The notes under the pieces are model-generated. The model ran no database searches. It saw nothing but the letters and a program-made list of their open reading frames with translations, and was not told the DNA's origin. From Oceanobacillus halophilus (lineage in GTDB: Bacteria > Bacillota > Bacilli > Bacillales > Amphibacillaceae): a stretch of 63,242 nt of DNA. The position numbers and the translations under genes were made by a program. The stretch spans positions 1-63,242 of the forward strand of contig NZ_RBZP01000019.1 in assembly GCF_003628505.1 (NCBI RefSeq), written 5' to 3'. Below, in pieces: positions 55,001-63,242 of the stretch (within the stretch, counting starts at the first letter, position 1; each line of letters starts with the position of its first letter).

Positions 55001-57016
55001 TTAGGCAAAACCAAGCAGCCTGCCTCCTTGATAAATCACCACAGCGACTAAGTAGGCCACAAGGAGAGCATAAAGAACAGAGAAAAACGTCCATTTTCTG
55101 GAATCTGTTTCTTTTCGAATCGTTGCTACTGTTGCCAGACAGGGAATATACAACAAGATAAACACTAAAAAGCTGTAGGCAGACAGTGGAGTAAAGGCCT
55201 CAGCCACCGCTCCTTTCAAATTCCCCAGTTCACTTGTATGATAGACAATGTACATAGTGGATACAACGGATTCTTTGGCTAAAAATCCTGTAATTAAAGC
55301 TGCTCCTGCCTGCCATGTTCCAAATCCGAGCGGAATAAACAGCGGTGCAATTAGTCCACCAATCATCGCCAAAAAACTATGCTCCATGTCCACATTCCAT
55401 GCCCCGGGTCCAGTTACCGACAATAGCCAGATGAAAACCGCACCACCAAAGATGAAGGTTCCCGCTTTTTTTATGAATCCCTTCCCTTTATCCCAAGTGC
55501 TTCGTAGTAATGAAGGGAGATAGGGGATGCTATAGGCTGGCAGTTCAATCAAGAAAACGGATTGTTCATTTTTTAAAATCGTGCTTGAAAATACTCTCGC
55601 CAGTATTAGCGCCACCACCACGCCTAGTACGTAGAGCGATAACACAACAAGTGCCTGATGACTAGCAAAAAAGGTTCCCGCAAAAATGGCGTAAATCGGG
55701 AGTCTCGCCGAACACGACATGAGTGGTGTCAAAAGAATGGTGAGCAGTCGTTCCTTTGGCTGTTCAATCGTTCGTGCTGCCATGACGCCAGGAACATTGC
55801 AGCCAAATCCGATAATCATCGGAATAAATGCTTTCCCATTGAGCCCAACCTTTTCCATTGTACGGTCCATCAACAGCGTTACCCTCGCCATATAACCGGA
55901 ATCTTCCAAAAGCGAGATAAAGAAGAATAGAATCATAATTTGCGGAACAAACACGAGTACCCCGCCAACTCCAGGAAGGATTCCATCCAAAATAAGCCTA
56001 TGTATAAAGTTCGAGGCACCTAAAAATTCAAGTATTCCCGCTATCCCAACCGTTAGCGGACCTGATAGGAGCGCATCCAGCAAATCAGATAACGGGAAAC
56101 CTAGCCAATTAAATGTCACCATGAAAATGAGGTATAGTAAAAACAAAAATAGTGGGATGCCCAAATATTTATTCGTTACGATTCGGTCCACTTTTTCGGT
56201 CAAGTTCTGTTCTCCTGTTTCCCCTTTTGTTAACGATTGATCAAGGATATCTTGAATATACGCTCTTCGACTAGAGGCGATTACGTCTGAAATATCCCGG
56301 TGCTGATACTGCTCGTACACCCGCCCCTCCGTTTCTCTATATATCTGTTTTAAAAAGGTAGCGGATACATCATCATCCAGATACTCCTGTACAGCCTGAT
56401 TTCCATCCAAATACTGAATCGCAAGCCAGCGCAGAGACGGAGATGCATGATTCTTCTCTTGCAAAAATTGCACCATTTTTTCAATTCCTGACTCCAATAC
56501 CGCTCCATAATTTAAAAATAAGGGCTTATTGCTCTGCTTTGCATCTTTAGTCAGGCCTTCCTCCAGTACATCACAGCCTTTATTCTTTTTGGCAACTATT
56601 GGATATACCCGGCTACCCAGATTAGCGGATAAATGACCGCAGTCTAGCGCAATTCCACGGCGCTTTGCCATATCCACCCGATTCAATGCAATTGTCATTG
56701 GCACTCCTAATTCAAGCAGCTGAACGGTTAAATGCATGCTACGTTCCAACTGCGACGCATCTACAATATGTAAAATGGAAGAATAAGAATCTTCCAGCAG
56801 AAAATTAGTTACTACCTTTTCATCCATTGAAATGGGATTTAGAGAGTGAACCCCCGGCAAATCAATGATATCTGCCTGATTGTTTTTTAATTTACCAACC
56901 TTTTTCTCTACCGTTACCCCACTCCAGTTTCCGACATATTCATAGGAACCAGTCAACTGATTGAATAACGTGGTCTTCCCTGTATTTGGATTCCCAACCA
57001 GCGCAATTTGTTTCAT
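55001..57016 (-). CDS. feoB: Ferrous iron transport protein B (FeoB)
   Basis: 671 aa. The N-terminal G domain has G1 GNPNTGKTT, G3 DLPG and the NRVD-type G4 (ALNRVDMAKRRG), then a helical GDI region and a membrane domain of about 10 helices with Gate motifs (MIIGFGCNVPGVMAARTI, LMSCSARLPIYAI). It imports Fe2+ at the cytoplasmic membrane. It overlaps feoA by 4 bp. Regulated with feoA by a Fur box at 57286-57300. Confidence 0.96.
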   Translation of the reverse strand: MKQIALVGNPNTGKTTLFNQLTGSYEYVGNWSGVTVEKKVGKLKNNQADIIDLPGVHSLNPISMDEKVVTNFLLEDSYSSILHIVDASQLERSMHLTVQLLELGVPMTIALNRVDMAKRRGIALDCGHLSANLGSRVYPIVAKKNKGCDVLEEGLTKDAKQSNKPLFLNYGAVLESGIEKMVQFLQEKNHASPSLRWLAIQYLDGNQAVQEYLDDDVSATFLKQIYRETEGRVYEQYQHRDISDVIASSRRAYIQDILDQSLTKGETGEQNLTEKVDRIVTNKYLGIPLFLFLLYLIFMVTFNWLGFPLSDLLDALLSGPLTVGIAGILEFLGASNFIHRLILDGILPGVGGVLVFVPQIMILFFFISLLEDSGYMARVTLLMDRTMEKVGLNGKAFIPMIIGFGCNVPGVMAARTIEQPKERLLTILLTPLMSCSARLPIYAIFAGTFFASHQALVVLSLYVLGVVVALILARVFSSTILKNEQSVFLIELPAYSIPYLPSLLRSTWDKGKGFIKKAGTFIFGGAVFIWLLSVTGPGAWNVDMEHSFLAMIGGLIAPLFIPLGFGTWQAGAALITGFLAKESVVSTMYIVYHTSELGNLKGAVAEAFTPLSAYSFLVFILLYIPCLATVATIRKETDSRKWTFFSVLYALLVAYLVAVVIYQGGRLLGFA

Positions 57017-57240
57017 GGCCGTTCCACACGAATACAGGAAGCCTCATGCAGTCGGATGCCAACATGTTGCCCATTGCTTTCGATGACACACGGACCACCA
57101 AACGGCATAGCTGACTTGATTTGTATCTCGGACCCAATTCGAAAGCCCAAATCTCCCAACCGCCTCCGAACAATGGGGTTTAAACAAGACAAATCCTGAA
57201 TAACCGCTGTTTGACCCTGATGTAAATTCGATAAGACCAT
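57013..57240 (-). CDS. feoA: Ferrous iron transport protein A (FeoA)
   Basis: 75 aa, SH3-like fold; family segments LNPIVRRRLGDLGFRIGSEIQI and FGGPCVIESNGQHVGIRLHEASCIRV. Cytosolic partner of FeoB. GGAGGAATG lies before the start. First gene of feoA-feoB-small Cys protein. Confidence 0.93.
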   Translation of the reverse strand: MVLSNLHQGQTAVIQDLSCLNPIVRRRLGDLGFRIGSEIQIKSAMPFGGPCVIESNGQHVGIRLHEASCIRVERP

Positions 57241-57285
57241 TCCGCATTCCTCCAGTAACCAGCAAATATATTCTCTAATTGATAT

Positions 57286-57300
57286 TGATAACTATTATCA
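57286..57300. promoter_or_regulatory. Fur box upstream of feoAB
   Basis: TGATAACTATTATCA matches the 7-1-7 Fur core TGATAAT-N-ATTATCA with one mismatch. A surrounding AATTGATA extends the site. It lies about 45 bp before feoA. Confidence 0.88.
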
Positions 57301-57366
57301 ATTATAATACAAAACACGGCACAAAGGGACATAAAACCAAAGTGTAATAAAATGGACATAAATCAG

Positions 57367-57428
57367 TGGACAGAGGGACAGGTTCCTTGTCCCGTTTCAC
57401 CGGGACGAGGAACCTGTCCCTCCGTCCC
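57367..57428. repeat. Inverted REP pair without cargo
   Basis: REPs at about 57367-57393 and 57402-57428 with an 8-bp spacer, between feoA and manA 3' sides. Confidence 0.9.
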
Positions 57429-57441
57429 AACCCTCGTCCCT

Positions 57442-57473
57442 AAAAAAAGGCCCATCCAAAATTGGACAGGACC
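57442..57473 (-). terminator. Terminator of manA
   Basis: On the minus strand, GGTCC-TG-TCCAA and TTGGA-TG-GGGCC pair, followed by seven T. It lies directly downstream of the manA stop. Confidence 0.8.
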
Positions 57474-57481
57474 CAAAAACA

Positions 57482-58438
57482 CTACACGTGGGAAACCACA
57501 AATTCTGCTTTCCCATTTACTTCATATTCTTCTACTCCATAAGGAAGGACAAAGTGACTCCCTTTCTCTATGTCAAACGTTTTGCCATTCAGCTTCACCG
57601 TCGCATTCCCAGATATCACGCTAACTTGAAGGAAGTCGTGCTCCATCTTAAGGGAAGCTTGTCCATCCAAATCCCAATGATAAACGGTAAAATACTTCTC
57701 TTTGACTAATTTCTTAACTGTCAAATCACCCACAACGGTTTCTGTTTGTTCCACCTCAGCATCCTGATGTGGAACGGTGCTCACTTGTTTGGCGCGTTCG
57801 AGATGCAATTCACGTGTGTTGCCTGCTGCATCTTTACGGTCATAGTCGTACACTCGATAAGTAATATCAGAGCTCTGCTGCGTTTCCAAGATCACGATTC
57901 CTTTTCCAATTGCATGGATTGTACCACTTGGAACGTAAACAAAGTCTCCAGCCTGAACTGGTACACGTCGCAATAGGCTGTCCCACTCTCCATTGTCGAC
58001 CATTTTTTCCAAATCTTCCTGGGAATCCGCATGATGACCTAAAACCAGTTCTGCCCCTTCTTCTGCACTTAGCACATACCAGCATTCGGTTTTTCCATAA
58101 GGAACTCCTTCTACTTCTCGGGCAAAGGCATCATTGGGATGTACCTGGACAGATAAATCATCATTGGCATCCAAAATCTTTACTAATAAAGGATACTCTT
58201 CCTCGTTATCTTCGCTTTTATGAAATAATTCCCCATGTTTTTCCCAAGCATCTGCTAGCGTCTGCCCAGCAAGCTCGCCATTCTGAATGATACTAGGGCC
58301 ATTCGGATGCGCAGAAATCACCCACGCTTCCCCGGTTTGTTCAAAAGGAATAGCATAGTTAAATTCTGTTGTTAATTTTTTCCCGCCCCAAATTCTTTCT
58401 TGAAATACAGGCTTTAAAAATATCGGTTCGTTGTACAT
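57482..58438 (-). CDS. manA: Mannose-6-phosphate isomerase, class I
   Basis: 318 aa. Zinc-binding cupin motifs SVQVHPND (Gln/His) with Glu in GKTECWYVL, and the active-site region GTIHAIGKGIVILETQQSSDITYRVYDYDR. Converts mannose-6-phosphate to fructose-6-phosphate. Start ATG 58438 (MYNEPIFLKP), after GGAGG. It is downstream of manP, which makes its substrate during uptake. Confidence 0.95.
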   Translation of the reverse strand: MYNEPIFLKPVFQERIWGGKKLTTEFNYAIPFEQTGEAWVISAHPNGPSIIQNGELAGQTLADAWEKHGELFHKSEDNEEEYPLLVKILDANDDLSVQVHPNDAFAREVEGVPYGKTECWYVLSAEEGAELVLGHHADSQEDLEKMVDNGEWDSLLRRVPVQAGDFVYVPSGTIHAIGKGIVILETQQSSDITYRVYDYDRKDAAGNTRELHLERAKQVSTVPHQDAEVEQTETVVGDLTVKKLVKEKYFTVYHWDLDGQASLKMEHDFLQVSVISGNATVKLNGKTFDIEKGSHFVLPYGVEEYEVNGKAEFVVSHV

Positions 58439-58571
58439 GTTGTCCTCCATTGTTCAGAAGAGACGGTTTCCACGTTACTCTACACAAGCACCGCCACTCC
58501 CAATTTTTCTAGTCCAATTTTATCATATAGAAACAGAAGAGAACACATTTGCCCCCTTCTGTCGCTTTCGC

Positions 58572-60530
58572 TTATCTAATCGTATCCAATAACTGATACG
58601 CTTCTTCTTTTGTACGTACACTCAATAGCTGCTCTCTAAATTCATCATCCATCAATTTACGAGAAAGCATTTGTAAAATTTGCAAATGAGTGTCCCCAGC
58701 ACTTTCTTCTGGTACAGCAATCATGAAAATTAGTTTTGCATCTGTTCCATCAATGCTGCTCCAATCCACGCCATCACGCTTCATTCCGAAAGCTACGGCA
58801 GGACGTTTCACGGTATTCGATTTTCCATGTGGGATAGCGATATGCATACCAAGGCCAGTCGTACTTTGATTTTCACGATCTAGAATCGCTTGTTTAAACA
58901 CTTCCTTCGATTCTAAAACACCTTTTGCATCAAATTTTCCAATGATCTCATCAATCACTTCATCTCGTTCCGTCCCCTGTAAATCTATCTCGATTAAATC
59001 GACATCGGTAATGGACGTAAGCTTCGTAATCTCTTCCTGCTCCTCCGTCTGTACAGGCTCATTTTCCGGAACTTCTTCTTCCTGAAAATCTTCACCCGTA
59101 ACATCTGCAGCACCTGCAGTAGCTACAGCCGGCTCCACTTCCACATCTTTTTTCAAAAAGTTAACCATAAACGCAGTCACAAGGACACCAGCGATAGCTG
59201 CAACAAAGAACATCAGAACATTTTCTACTGCACCTAAAACTGCTACAATTGGGCCGCCGTGTGCTACTTTGTCACCGACACCACCAATCATCGCAATCAC
59301 CGAACCAACCATGGAACCGACAACAATACTAGGGATAACGCGAAGTGGGTCCTGCGCCGCAAATGGGATGGCACCTTCTGTAATACCGAAGAATCCCATG
59401 GTGAAGGATGCTTTTCCTGCTTCTCTCTCATTTTGACGATATTTTCTCTTATTCAGCATCGTTGCTAGTCCCATTCCGATTGGCGGAATACAGATTGCAA
59501 CGGCAATTGGCCCCATAATTCCGAAGTTCCCCTCTGCAATCATCGCAGAACCAAACAAGAACGCTACTTTATTGAATGGTCCACCCATGTCAACAGCAAT
59601 CATGAATCCAAGAATCAATGCCAATACAATCGAACTTGCACCTTGCATACCAGCTAGCCAAGCGGTTAAACCTTCAAACACTTGCGCCACTGGAGAACCA
59701 ATAACATAAATAAATAATAAACCAACAATGACAGAACCGAAAATCGGAATAAAAATAATCGGCATGACCGGCTGAACGGCTTTTGGCACTTTAATTTTCT
59801 TAATCGCAAGTGCGACATAACCAGCTAGGAAACCAGCAATAATCCCGCCGATAAAACCAGCACCAGCTTCACTTCCATAAAAACTACCATTCGCTGCAAT
59901 AAATCCACCAATCATCCCTGGAACAAGTCCTGGACGGTCGGCAATACTTACCGCAATGAACCCAGCCAAAATCGGTACCATGAACATAAAGGCCGTTTCC
60001 CCAAGACTCTGTATCTGAGCCCAAATCGAATCCTCAGGAACCACGATTCCACCAGGAGTCTGCTCCCCACCAAGCGTGAGTGCTAGCGCAATCAATAATC
60101 CCCCAACCACAATGAATGGAACCATGTACGATACACCATTCATCAAGTGCTTATAGATCGGGTTTTCTTTTTTCTTGCGTTCTTTCTTAATTTCTGTCGC
60201 ATCTCTTAACTCTGGTCCGTAAACAGGAACCTCTCCCTGTTGAATCTTTTCAATCAATTCTTTCGGTTTACGAATCCCGTCCTGAACACCAACCACAAGC
60301 AATCTTTTGCCTGCAAAACGTTCTTTGGAAACCTCTTTATCCGCAGCAATAATAATTCCATCTGCCGCTTCAATATCCTCATCCGTTAAGGCATTCTCCA
60401 CCCCAATCGAACCTTGTGTCTCTACTTTTATATCAATGCCCATCTCTTCTCCGGCTTTTTGTAAATTCTCCGCCGCCATATACGTATGAGCAATTCCAAC
60501 TGGACAAGCAGTCACAGCTAAAACTTTCAT
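58572..60530 (-). CDS. manP: Mannose-specific PTS EIIBCA protein (ManP-like)
   Basis: 652 aa, fructose-family PTS with order IIB-IIC-IIA. The IIB Cys is in VTACPVGIAHTYMAAENLQ (residue 9); the IIC segment NPIYKHLMNGVSYMVPFIVVGG begins near 134; the IIA His is in GLGMHIAIPHGKS near 570. Sequence and order match what I recall of B. subtilis ManP (650 aa) throughout, more than FruA, and the next gene is manA, so mannose is the likely substrate. No manR activator gene is in the window. Confidence 0.9.
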   Translation of the reverse strand: MKVLAVTACPVGIAHTYMAAENLQKAGEEMGIDIKVETQGSIGVENALTDEDIEAADGIIIAADKEVSKERFAGKRLLVVGVQDGIRKPKELIEKIQQGEVPVYGPELRDATEIKKERKKKENPIYKHLMNGVSYMVPFIVVGGLLIALALTLGGEQTPGGIVVPEDSIWAQIQSLGETAFMFMVPILAGFIAVSIADRPGLVPGMIGGFIAANGSFYGSEAGAGFIGGIIAGFLAGYVALAIKKIKVPKAVQPVMPIIFIPIFGSVIVGLLFIYVIGSPVAQVFEGLTAWLAGMQGASSIVLALILGFMIAVDMGGPFNKVAFLFGSAMIAEGNFGIMGPIAVAICIPPIGMGLATMLNKRKYRQNEREAGKASFTMGFFGITEGAIPFAAQDPLRVIPSIVVGSMVGSVIAMIGGVGDKVAHGGPIVAVLGAVENVLMFFVAAIAGVLVTAFMVNFLKKDVEVEPAVATAGAADVTGEDFQEEEVPENEPVQTEEQEEITKLTSITDVDLIEIDLQGTERDEVIDEIIGKFDAKGVLESKEVFKQAILDRENQSTTGLGMHIAIPHGKSNTVKRPAVAFGMKRDGVDWSSIDGTDAKLIFMIAVPEESAGDTHLQILQMLSRKLMDDEFREQLLSVRTKEEAYQLLDTIR

Positions 60531-60552
60531 CCTGTTTCCTCCTCTATCTTGA

Positions 60553-60566
60553 AGTAATCGCTTTCG
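60553..60566. promoter_or_regulatory. Weak cre-like site before manP
   Basis: AGTAATCGCTTTCG (reverse CGAAAGCGATTACT) fits the cre core with two end mismatches. It lies 23 bp before the manP start. Confidence 0.35.
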
Positions 60567-60665
60567 ATGTATTTATTATACCCAGAGAAAAGACAATAAT
60601 AACTTTAAAATTTTACCGGAAGTTGTGGTAAAAATAGATTAATAGGATTGGGACAGGGGGAGATT

Positions 60666-60783
60666 GGGACAGGGGGACAGGTTCCTCGTCCCCCAACCCT
60701 ACATGATATTCATTCGACAAAATTCGGGAAGTGCCAGGCACCATCAGAAAGCAGGGGGGACGAGGAACCTGTCCCTCTGTCCC
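60666..60783. repeat. Composite REP element with inverted short cargo
   Basis: The left REP is at 60666-60692, preceded by a partial copy at 60650, and the right at 60757-60783. The cargo is CATTCGACAAAATTCGGGAA then GTGCCAGGCACC, the reverse of the TTGTCGAAT and GGTGCCTGGCAC blocks of the larger elements. It has lost the terminator and CAAACGTTTG parts. Confidence 0.88.
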
Positions 60784-60943
60784 CCCAAGAATATAGCTCT
60801 CATCCTAGACATACAATGTATTAATCATTAAGGGAGCGACGTTTATACATGCACTAGTACTCTGCTGCTCTACTCCATCCAAATATTCTAATAGCACGCA
60901 CACGCTCCAATCACCCATAACCAAAAACGAAGGGAGAATGCAT

Positions 60944-61936
60944 GTGAACATCAACCAATTTCCAAAAAGGAACTACACAGACCACCAAACTCCGATTGAA
61001 TATTTAGAACGTCTATCCAAACACCTAGGCGGACCCAATATTTACATGAAAAGAGACGATTTATTAGGGTTAACCGCTGGAGGCAATAAAACGAGAAAAC
61101 TAGAATATCTCATGGCAGATGCTTTACAACAAGGGGCCGATACGGTCATTACGTGCGGTGCGGTTCAGTCCAATCATTGCCGATTAACCTTATCCGCAGC
61201 TATTAAGGAAGGTTTAAAATGTGTGTTAGTGCTGGAAGAAAGAGTGCCAAACAGCTACAACCCGGAGGCTAGTGGAAATAATTTTCTGTACAAATTATTA
61301 GGCGTAGATGACATTATCGTTGTTCCAGGCGGGTCAGATATGCAAGGAGAAATGGAAAAAGTGGCGGATTCTCTCAGACAAAAAGGGAACAAGCCATATA
61401 TTATCCCTGGCGGTGGATCCAATGAAATAGGATCCACCGGGTATGTCAGTTGTGCGCTAGAAATCCTAGAACAACTAGAAGAGATGAACCTCTCTATCGA
61501 TTACATGGTAGCTGCAAGCGGCAGTGGCGGGACACATTCCGGATTACTTACGGGGTTACATGGGGCGAACGCCAACATCCCTGTACTCGGCATCAGTGTT
61601 AATAAGAAAAAACAAGAGCAGGAACAAAAAATATACAATCATACATTAAAAACCGCTAAGCATGTAGGAGCCAACGTTGATTTTCCAAGAGAAAAAGTGA
61701 TTGTTTTGGATGACTATGTAGGTCCAGGTTACTCACTAGAAACGGAAGGTATGCGAGAAGCTGTTCAACTGGCTGCTAGAAAAGAAGGAATTTTGCTGGA
61801 CCCTGTCTATACTGGAAAAACGATGGCGGGATTAATCGATTTAGTTCGGAAAGATTACTTTGAGAAAAATGATAATGTCTTATTTGTGCATACGGGCGGA
61901 GCCCCTGCGTTGTATGCTTATACAGATTCTTTTTGA
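60944..61936 (+). CDS. dcyD: D-cysteine desulfhydrase, PLP-dependent (DcyD/ACC-deaminase family)
   Basis: 330 aa. The PLP lysine is in LTAGGNKTRKLEYLMADAL, with the CGAVQSNHCRLT substrate loop and GSGGTHSGLLTG phosphate-binding turn. Converts D-cysteine to pyruvate, ammonia and sulfide. Start: GTG 60944 (then NINQFPKRNYT) is seven bases past GGGAG; an in-frame ATG at 60938 is only one base away from it. A pair of REPs follows two bases after the stop. It is next to a SAM-riboswitch-controlled gene, hinting at sulfur metabolism grouping. Confidence 0.88.
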   Translation: MNINQFPKRNYTDHQTPIEYLERLSKHLGGPNIYMKRDDLLGLTAGGNKTRKLEYLMADALQQGADTVITCGAVQSNHCRLTLSAAIKEGLKCVLVLEERVPNSYNPEASGNNFLYKLLGVDDIIVVPGGSDMQGEMEKVADSLRQKGNKPYIIPGGGSNEIGSTGYVSCALEILEQLEEMNLSIDYMVAASGSGGTHSGLLTGLHGANANIPVLGISVNKKKQEQEQKIYNHTLKTAKHVGANVDFPREKVIVLDDYVGPGYSLETEGMREAVQLAARKEGILLDPVYTGKTMAGLIDLVRKDYFEKNDNVLFVHTGGAPALYAYTDSF

Positions 61937-61937
61937 G

Positions 61938-62149
61938 GGGACAGAGGGACAGGTTCCTTGTCCCAGCTGTTCTTAATATAGGGACACGGGGACAGGTTTA
62001 TCGTCCCTCAAACTACACAACTATATAAAAGTCTTTTAAGATTTTCATTCAACTTCCTTTTTCTACAGTGATTCCTCTCTATCAATCATTCCACTCTTCC
62101 CATCCCTTCCATTGCTGGTAATGAGGCGAGGAACCTGTCCCCAAGTCTC
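61938..62149. repeat. REP cluster, partly decayed
   Basis: Two REPs in the same orientation (61938-61964 and 61981-62007) and a degenerate inverted one (about 62122-62149). CTCTCTATCAATCATTCC at 62076-62093 resembles a decayed 21-bp array unit, so this may be the relic of an array element. Confidence 0.75.
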
Positions 62150-62225
62150 ACAAAAAAACTATTGACTATTTTGAATTCTATGATAGTATATACTACAAAT
62201 CCTATAAAAATAATATGATTAATTA

Positions 62226-62353
62226 CTTCTTATCCAGAGAGAGGGAGGGACTGACCCTGTGAACTCTCGGCAACCAGTTCAAGTCATGTTTATTTCATGC
62301 TTGAGCACGGTGCCAATTTCAGAGGAATGATATAGAATTCCGAAGATGAGAAG
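62226..62353 (+). ncRNA. SAM-I riboswitch (S-box)
   Basis: P1 is CTTCTTATC/GATGAGAAG. Core blocks are present: CCAGAGAGAGGGAGGGACTG, ACCCTGTGAA, CTCGGCAACC, GGTGCCAATTTC and the closing GAAGATGAGAAG. A promoter-like TTGACT...TAGTAT lies at 62162-62189. Followed by an intrinsic terminator and an OsmC-family gene. Confidence 0.95.
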
Positions 62354-62388
62354 GTGTTAGCAAAACGCTGTAAACTACCAAGTTTTGT

Positions 62389-62419
62389 AAACCCTTCTCT
62401 ATTTCGAGAAGGGTTTTTT
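62389..62419 (+). terminator. SAM riboswitch terminator
   Basis: AAACCCTTCTC and GAGAAGGGTTT form an 11-bp stem with a T-tract. The CCTTCTC arm can instead pair with the P1 strand GAGAAGG, the usual antiterminator switch. Confidence 0.92.
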
Positions 62420-62447
62420 AATTAAATAAAAAAGGGAGAGATGTTAC

Positions 62448-62903
62448 ATGGCTATAACGACTGTTCGTGCAAAAACACTTTTAAAAGAAAAGGTATTGGT
62501 AGAAACAGAGGCCAGAGGGCATAAGGTTATTGTGGACGAGCCAGAGAATCTAGGCGGGACAGATAAAGGGATGAATCCAGTTGAGTTACTTCTCTCAGCT
62601 TTAGGTGCATGCCAGGCTATCGTGGCTAGAACTTATGCAGAGAAATTTGACGTCGACCTTCAAAACTTTTGGGTAGAATTAGAAGGAGACATTGATCTTG
62701 ACGGGTTTTTAGGTAAATCCGATGTTCGACCTGGATTTTCAGAAATTCGATATACTTTTCATATTGAAACAAGTGCCTCCGAAGAAAAGGTTGAAGCCTA
62801 TAAAGAATTCATAGAAAACCATTGCCCAGTTGGAGATACTATCGCAAATCCTGTTGATTTAGCTTCCTCTAAAGTAGTAGTAGAAAAAACTGTACAAGGA
62901 TAA
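62448..62903 (+). CDS. OsmC/Ohr-family protein under SAM control
   Basis: 151 aa. The OsmC fold carries two conserved cysteines, in SALGACQAIVA (about residue 50) and ENHCPVGDTI (about 125), plus Arg/Glu residues near the N-terminal strand. Family members reduce organic peroxides, but many act on thiol compounds. The SAM-I riboswitch upstream means it is made when methionine/SAM is low, pointing to sulfur assimilation rather than peroxide stress. GGGAGAG precedes the ATG. Single-gene transcript. Confidence 0.88.
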   Translation: MAITTVRAKTLLKEKVLVETEARGHKVIVDEPENLGGTDKGMNPVELLLSALGACQAIVARTYAEKFDVDLQNFWVELEGDIDLDGFLGKSDVRPGFSEIRYTFHIETSASEEKVEAYKEFIENHCPVGDTIANPVDLASSKVVVEKTVQG

Positions 62904-62929
62904 TTTTCAAAAACAGAGACAGGGGAGGT

Positions 62930-63146
62930 GGGACATGGGGACAGGTGAGTTGTCCCCCCTCTCCTTTTCTATCAGTTGCAGTGGTTCTTCTATCAACCGT
63001 CTTGGTTCTTCTATCAACCGTCTTGGTTCTTCTATCAACCGCACCTTTACTTCTATCAACCGCCTCGTTCCCTCTATCAACCGCCCCGTTCCCTCTATCA
63101 ACCGCCCACCCTCATCACAAGCTACGGGACAAGGAACCTGTCCCCA
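62930..63146 (+). repeat. Composite element: 21-bp array A4 flanked by inverted REP-like palindromes
   Basis: The left REP is at 62930-62956 and a shortened right REP at 63126-63146. Seven units of 21 bp have cores at 62970 (degenerate), 62991, 63012, 63033, 63054, 63075 and 63096. Spacer parts vary (TCTTGGTTCTTC, CCTCGTTCCCTC). Shortest array of the window. Confidence 0.9.
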
Positions 63147-63154
63147 TAGCCATC

Positions 63155-63204
63155 AAGCTAACAAAAAATAATGAATACAAATCATTAATTTTTGTTAGCT
63201 TTTT
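63155..63204. terminator. Strong bidirectional hairpin terminator
   Basis: AAGCTAACAAAAA...TAATGA and TCATTA...TTTTTGTTAGCTTTTT pair over nearly 20 bp with T-rich flank. It lies at the end of the window after the OsmC gene and array A4. Confidence 0.82.
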
Positions 63205-63242
63205 CTCTTTTTTGTTTTTCTAAATAATTTTCTGCATGCGGA

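Overview
The window looks like a chromosomal segment of a low-GC Gram-positive bacterium of the Bacillaceae. I infer a Virgibacillus/Oceanobacillus-like genus, but no marker gene fixes it. The evidence is strong AGGAGG ribosome sites, guanine and SAM-I riboswitches, a Tat cassette, a Fur-type FeoAB locus, DUF1659/DUF2922/YvrJ small genes, and ManP/ScrA/GalKET proteins of Bacillus type. No rRNA, tRNA, prophage, classical insertion sequence or CRISPR array was seen.

Layout. 0.4-12.5 kb is a beta-galactoside/galactose module: lacZ diverges from galK-galE-galT, then a ROK repressor and an ABC sugar importer without its own ATPase. A 17-bp AT palindrome is shared by the lacZ/galK promoter region and the importer promoter region. 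13.4-16.4 kb is an aminotransferase and amino-acid permease behind a terminator-containing leader. 16.6-25.3 kb holds a membrane-anchored hydrolase and a xyloside/xylonate operon in the order of E. coli yagEFGH, with a divergent XynR-like IclR regulator. 25.6-27.1 kb is a purine permease under a guanine riboswitch. 37.9-40.9 kb is preA/preT plus a DUF1097 protein. 42-43.6 kb has small Bacillus genes and an unknown gene. 43.7-48.6 kb is a zinc dehydrogenase and a tatC-dehydrogenase-tatA cassette. 49-54.7 kb is a sucrose PTS operon with three ScrR-type operators. 54.8-57.2 kb is feoA-feoB with a small Cys-rich partner. 57.5-60.5 kb is manA-manP. 60.9-62.9 kb is D-cysteine desulfhydrase and a SAM-riboswitch-controlled OsmC protein.

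The most notable locus is 27.3-35.5 kb. Four tandem 48-residue ORFs match the aureocin A53/lacticin Q family of leaderless bacteriocins, with a decayed fifth copy behind them. They lie downstream of an NprR-like receptor (HTH plus TPR) overlapping a 46-residue secreted-peptide precursor. They lie upstream of a DUF4064 protein, a two-gene ABC exporter and two bacterial-PH-domain membrane proteins, the usual immunity/export set of this class. I infer a quorum-controlled multi-peptide leaderless bacteriocin system.

The second striking aspect is repeats. Four arrays of a strict 21-bp unit with core TATCAACCG lie at 0, 12.8, 41.2 and 63.0 kb, all in the same orientation. A 27-bp palindromic REP-like sequence (starting GGGACACGGGGACAGG) occurs many times, mostly as inverted pairs. 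The pairs enclose a 21-bp array, a terminator-bearing cargo, or nothing, and usually sit right after stop codons. In three genes (tatA, the FeoB-associated gene, the larger PH-domain gene) the repeat supplies the protein C-terminus. A second, longer GC-rich repeat occurs at 8.9, 9.15, 29.06 and 52.0 kb.
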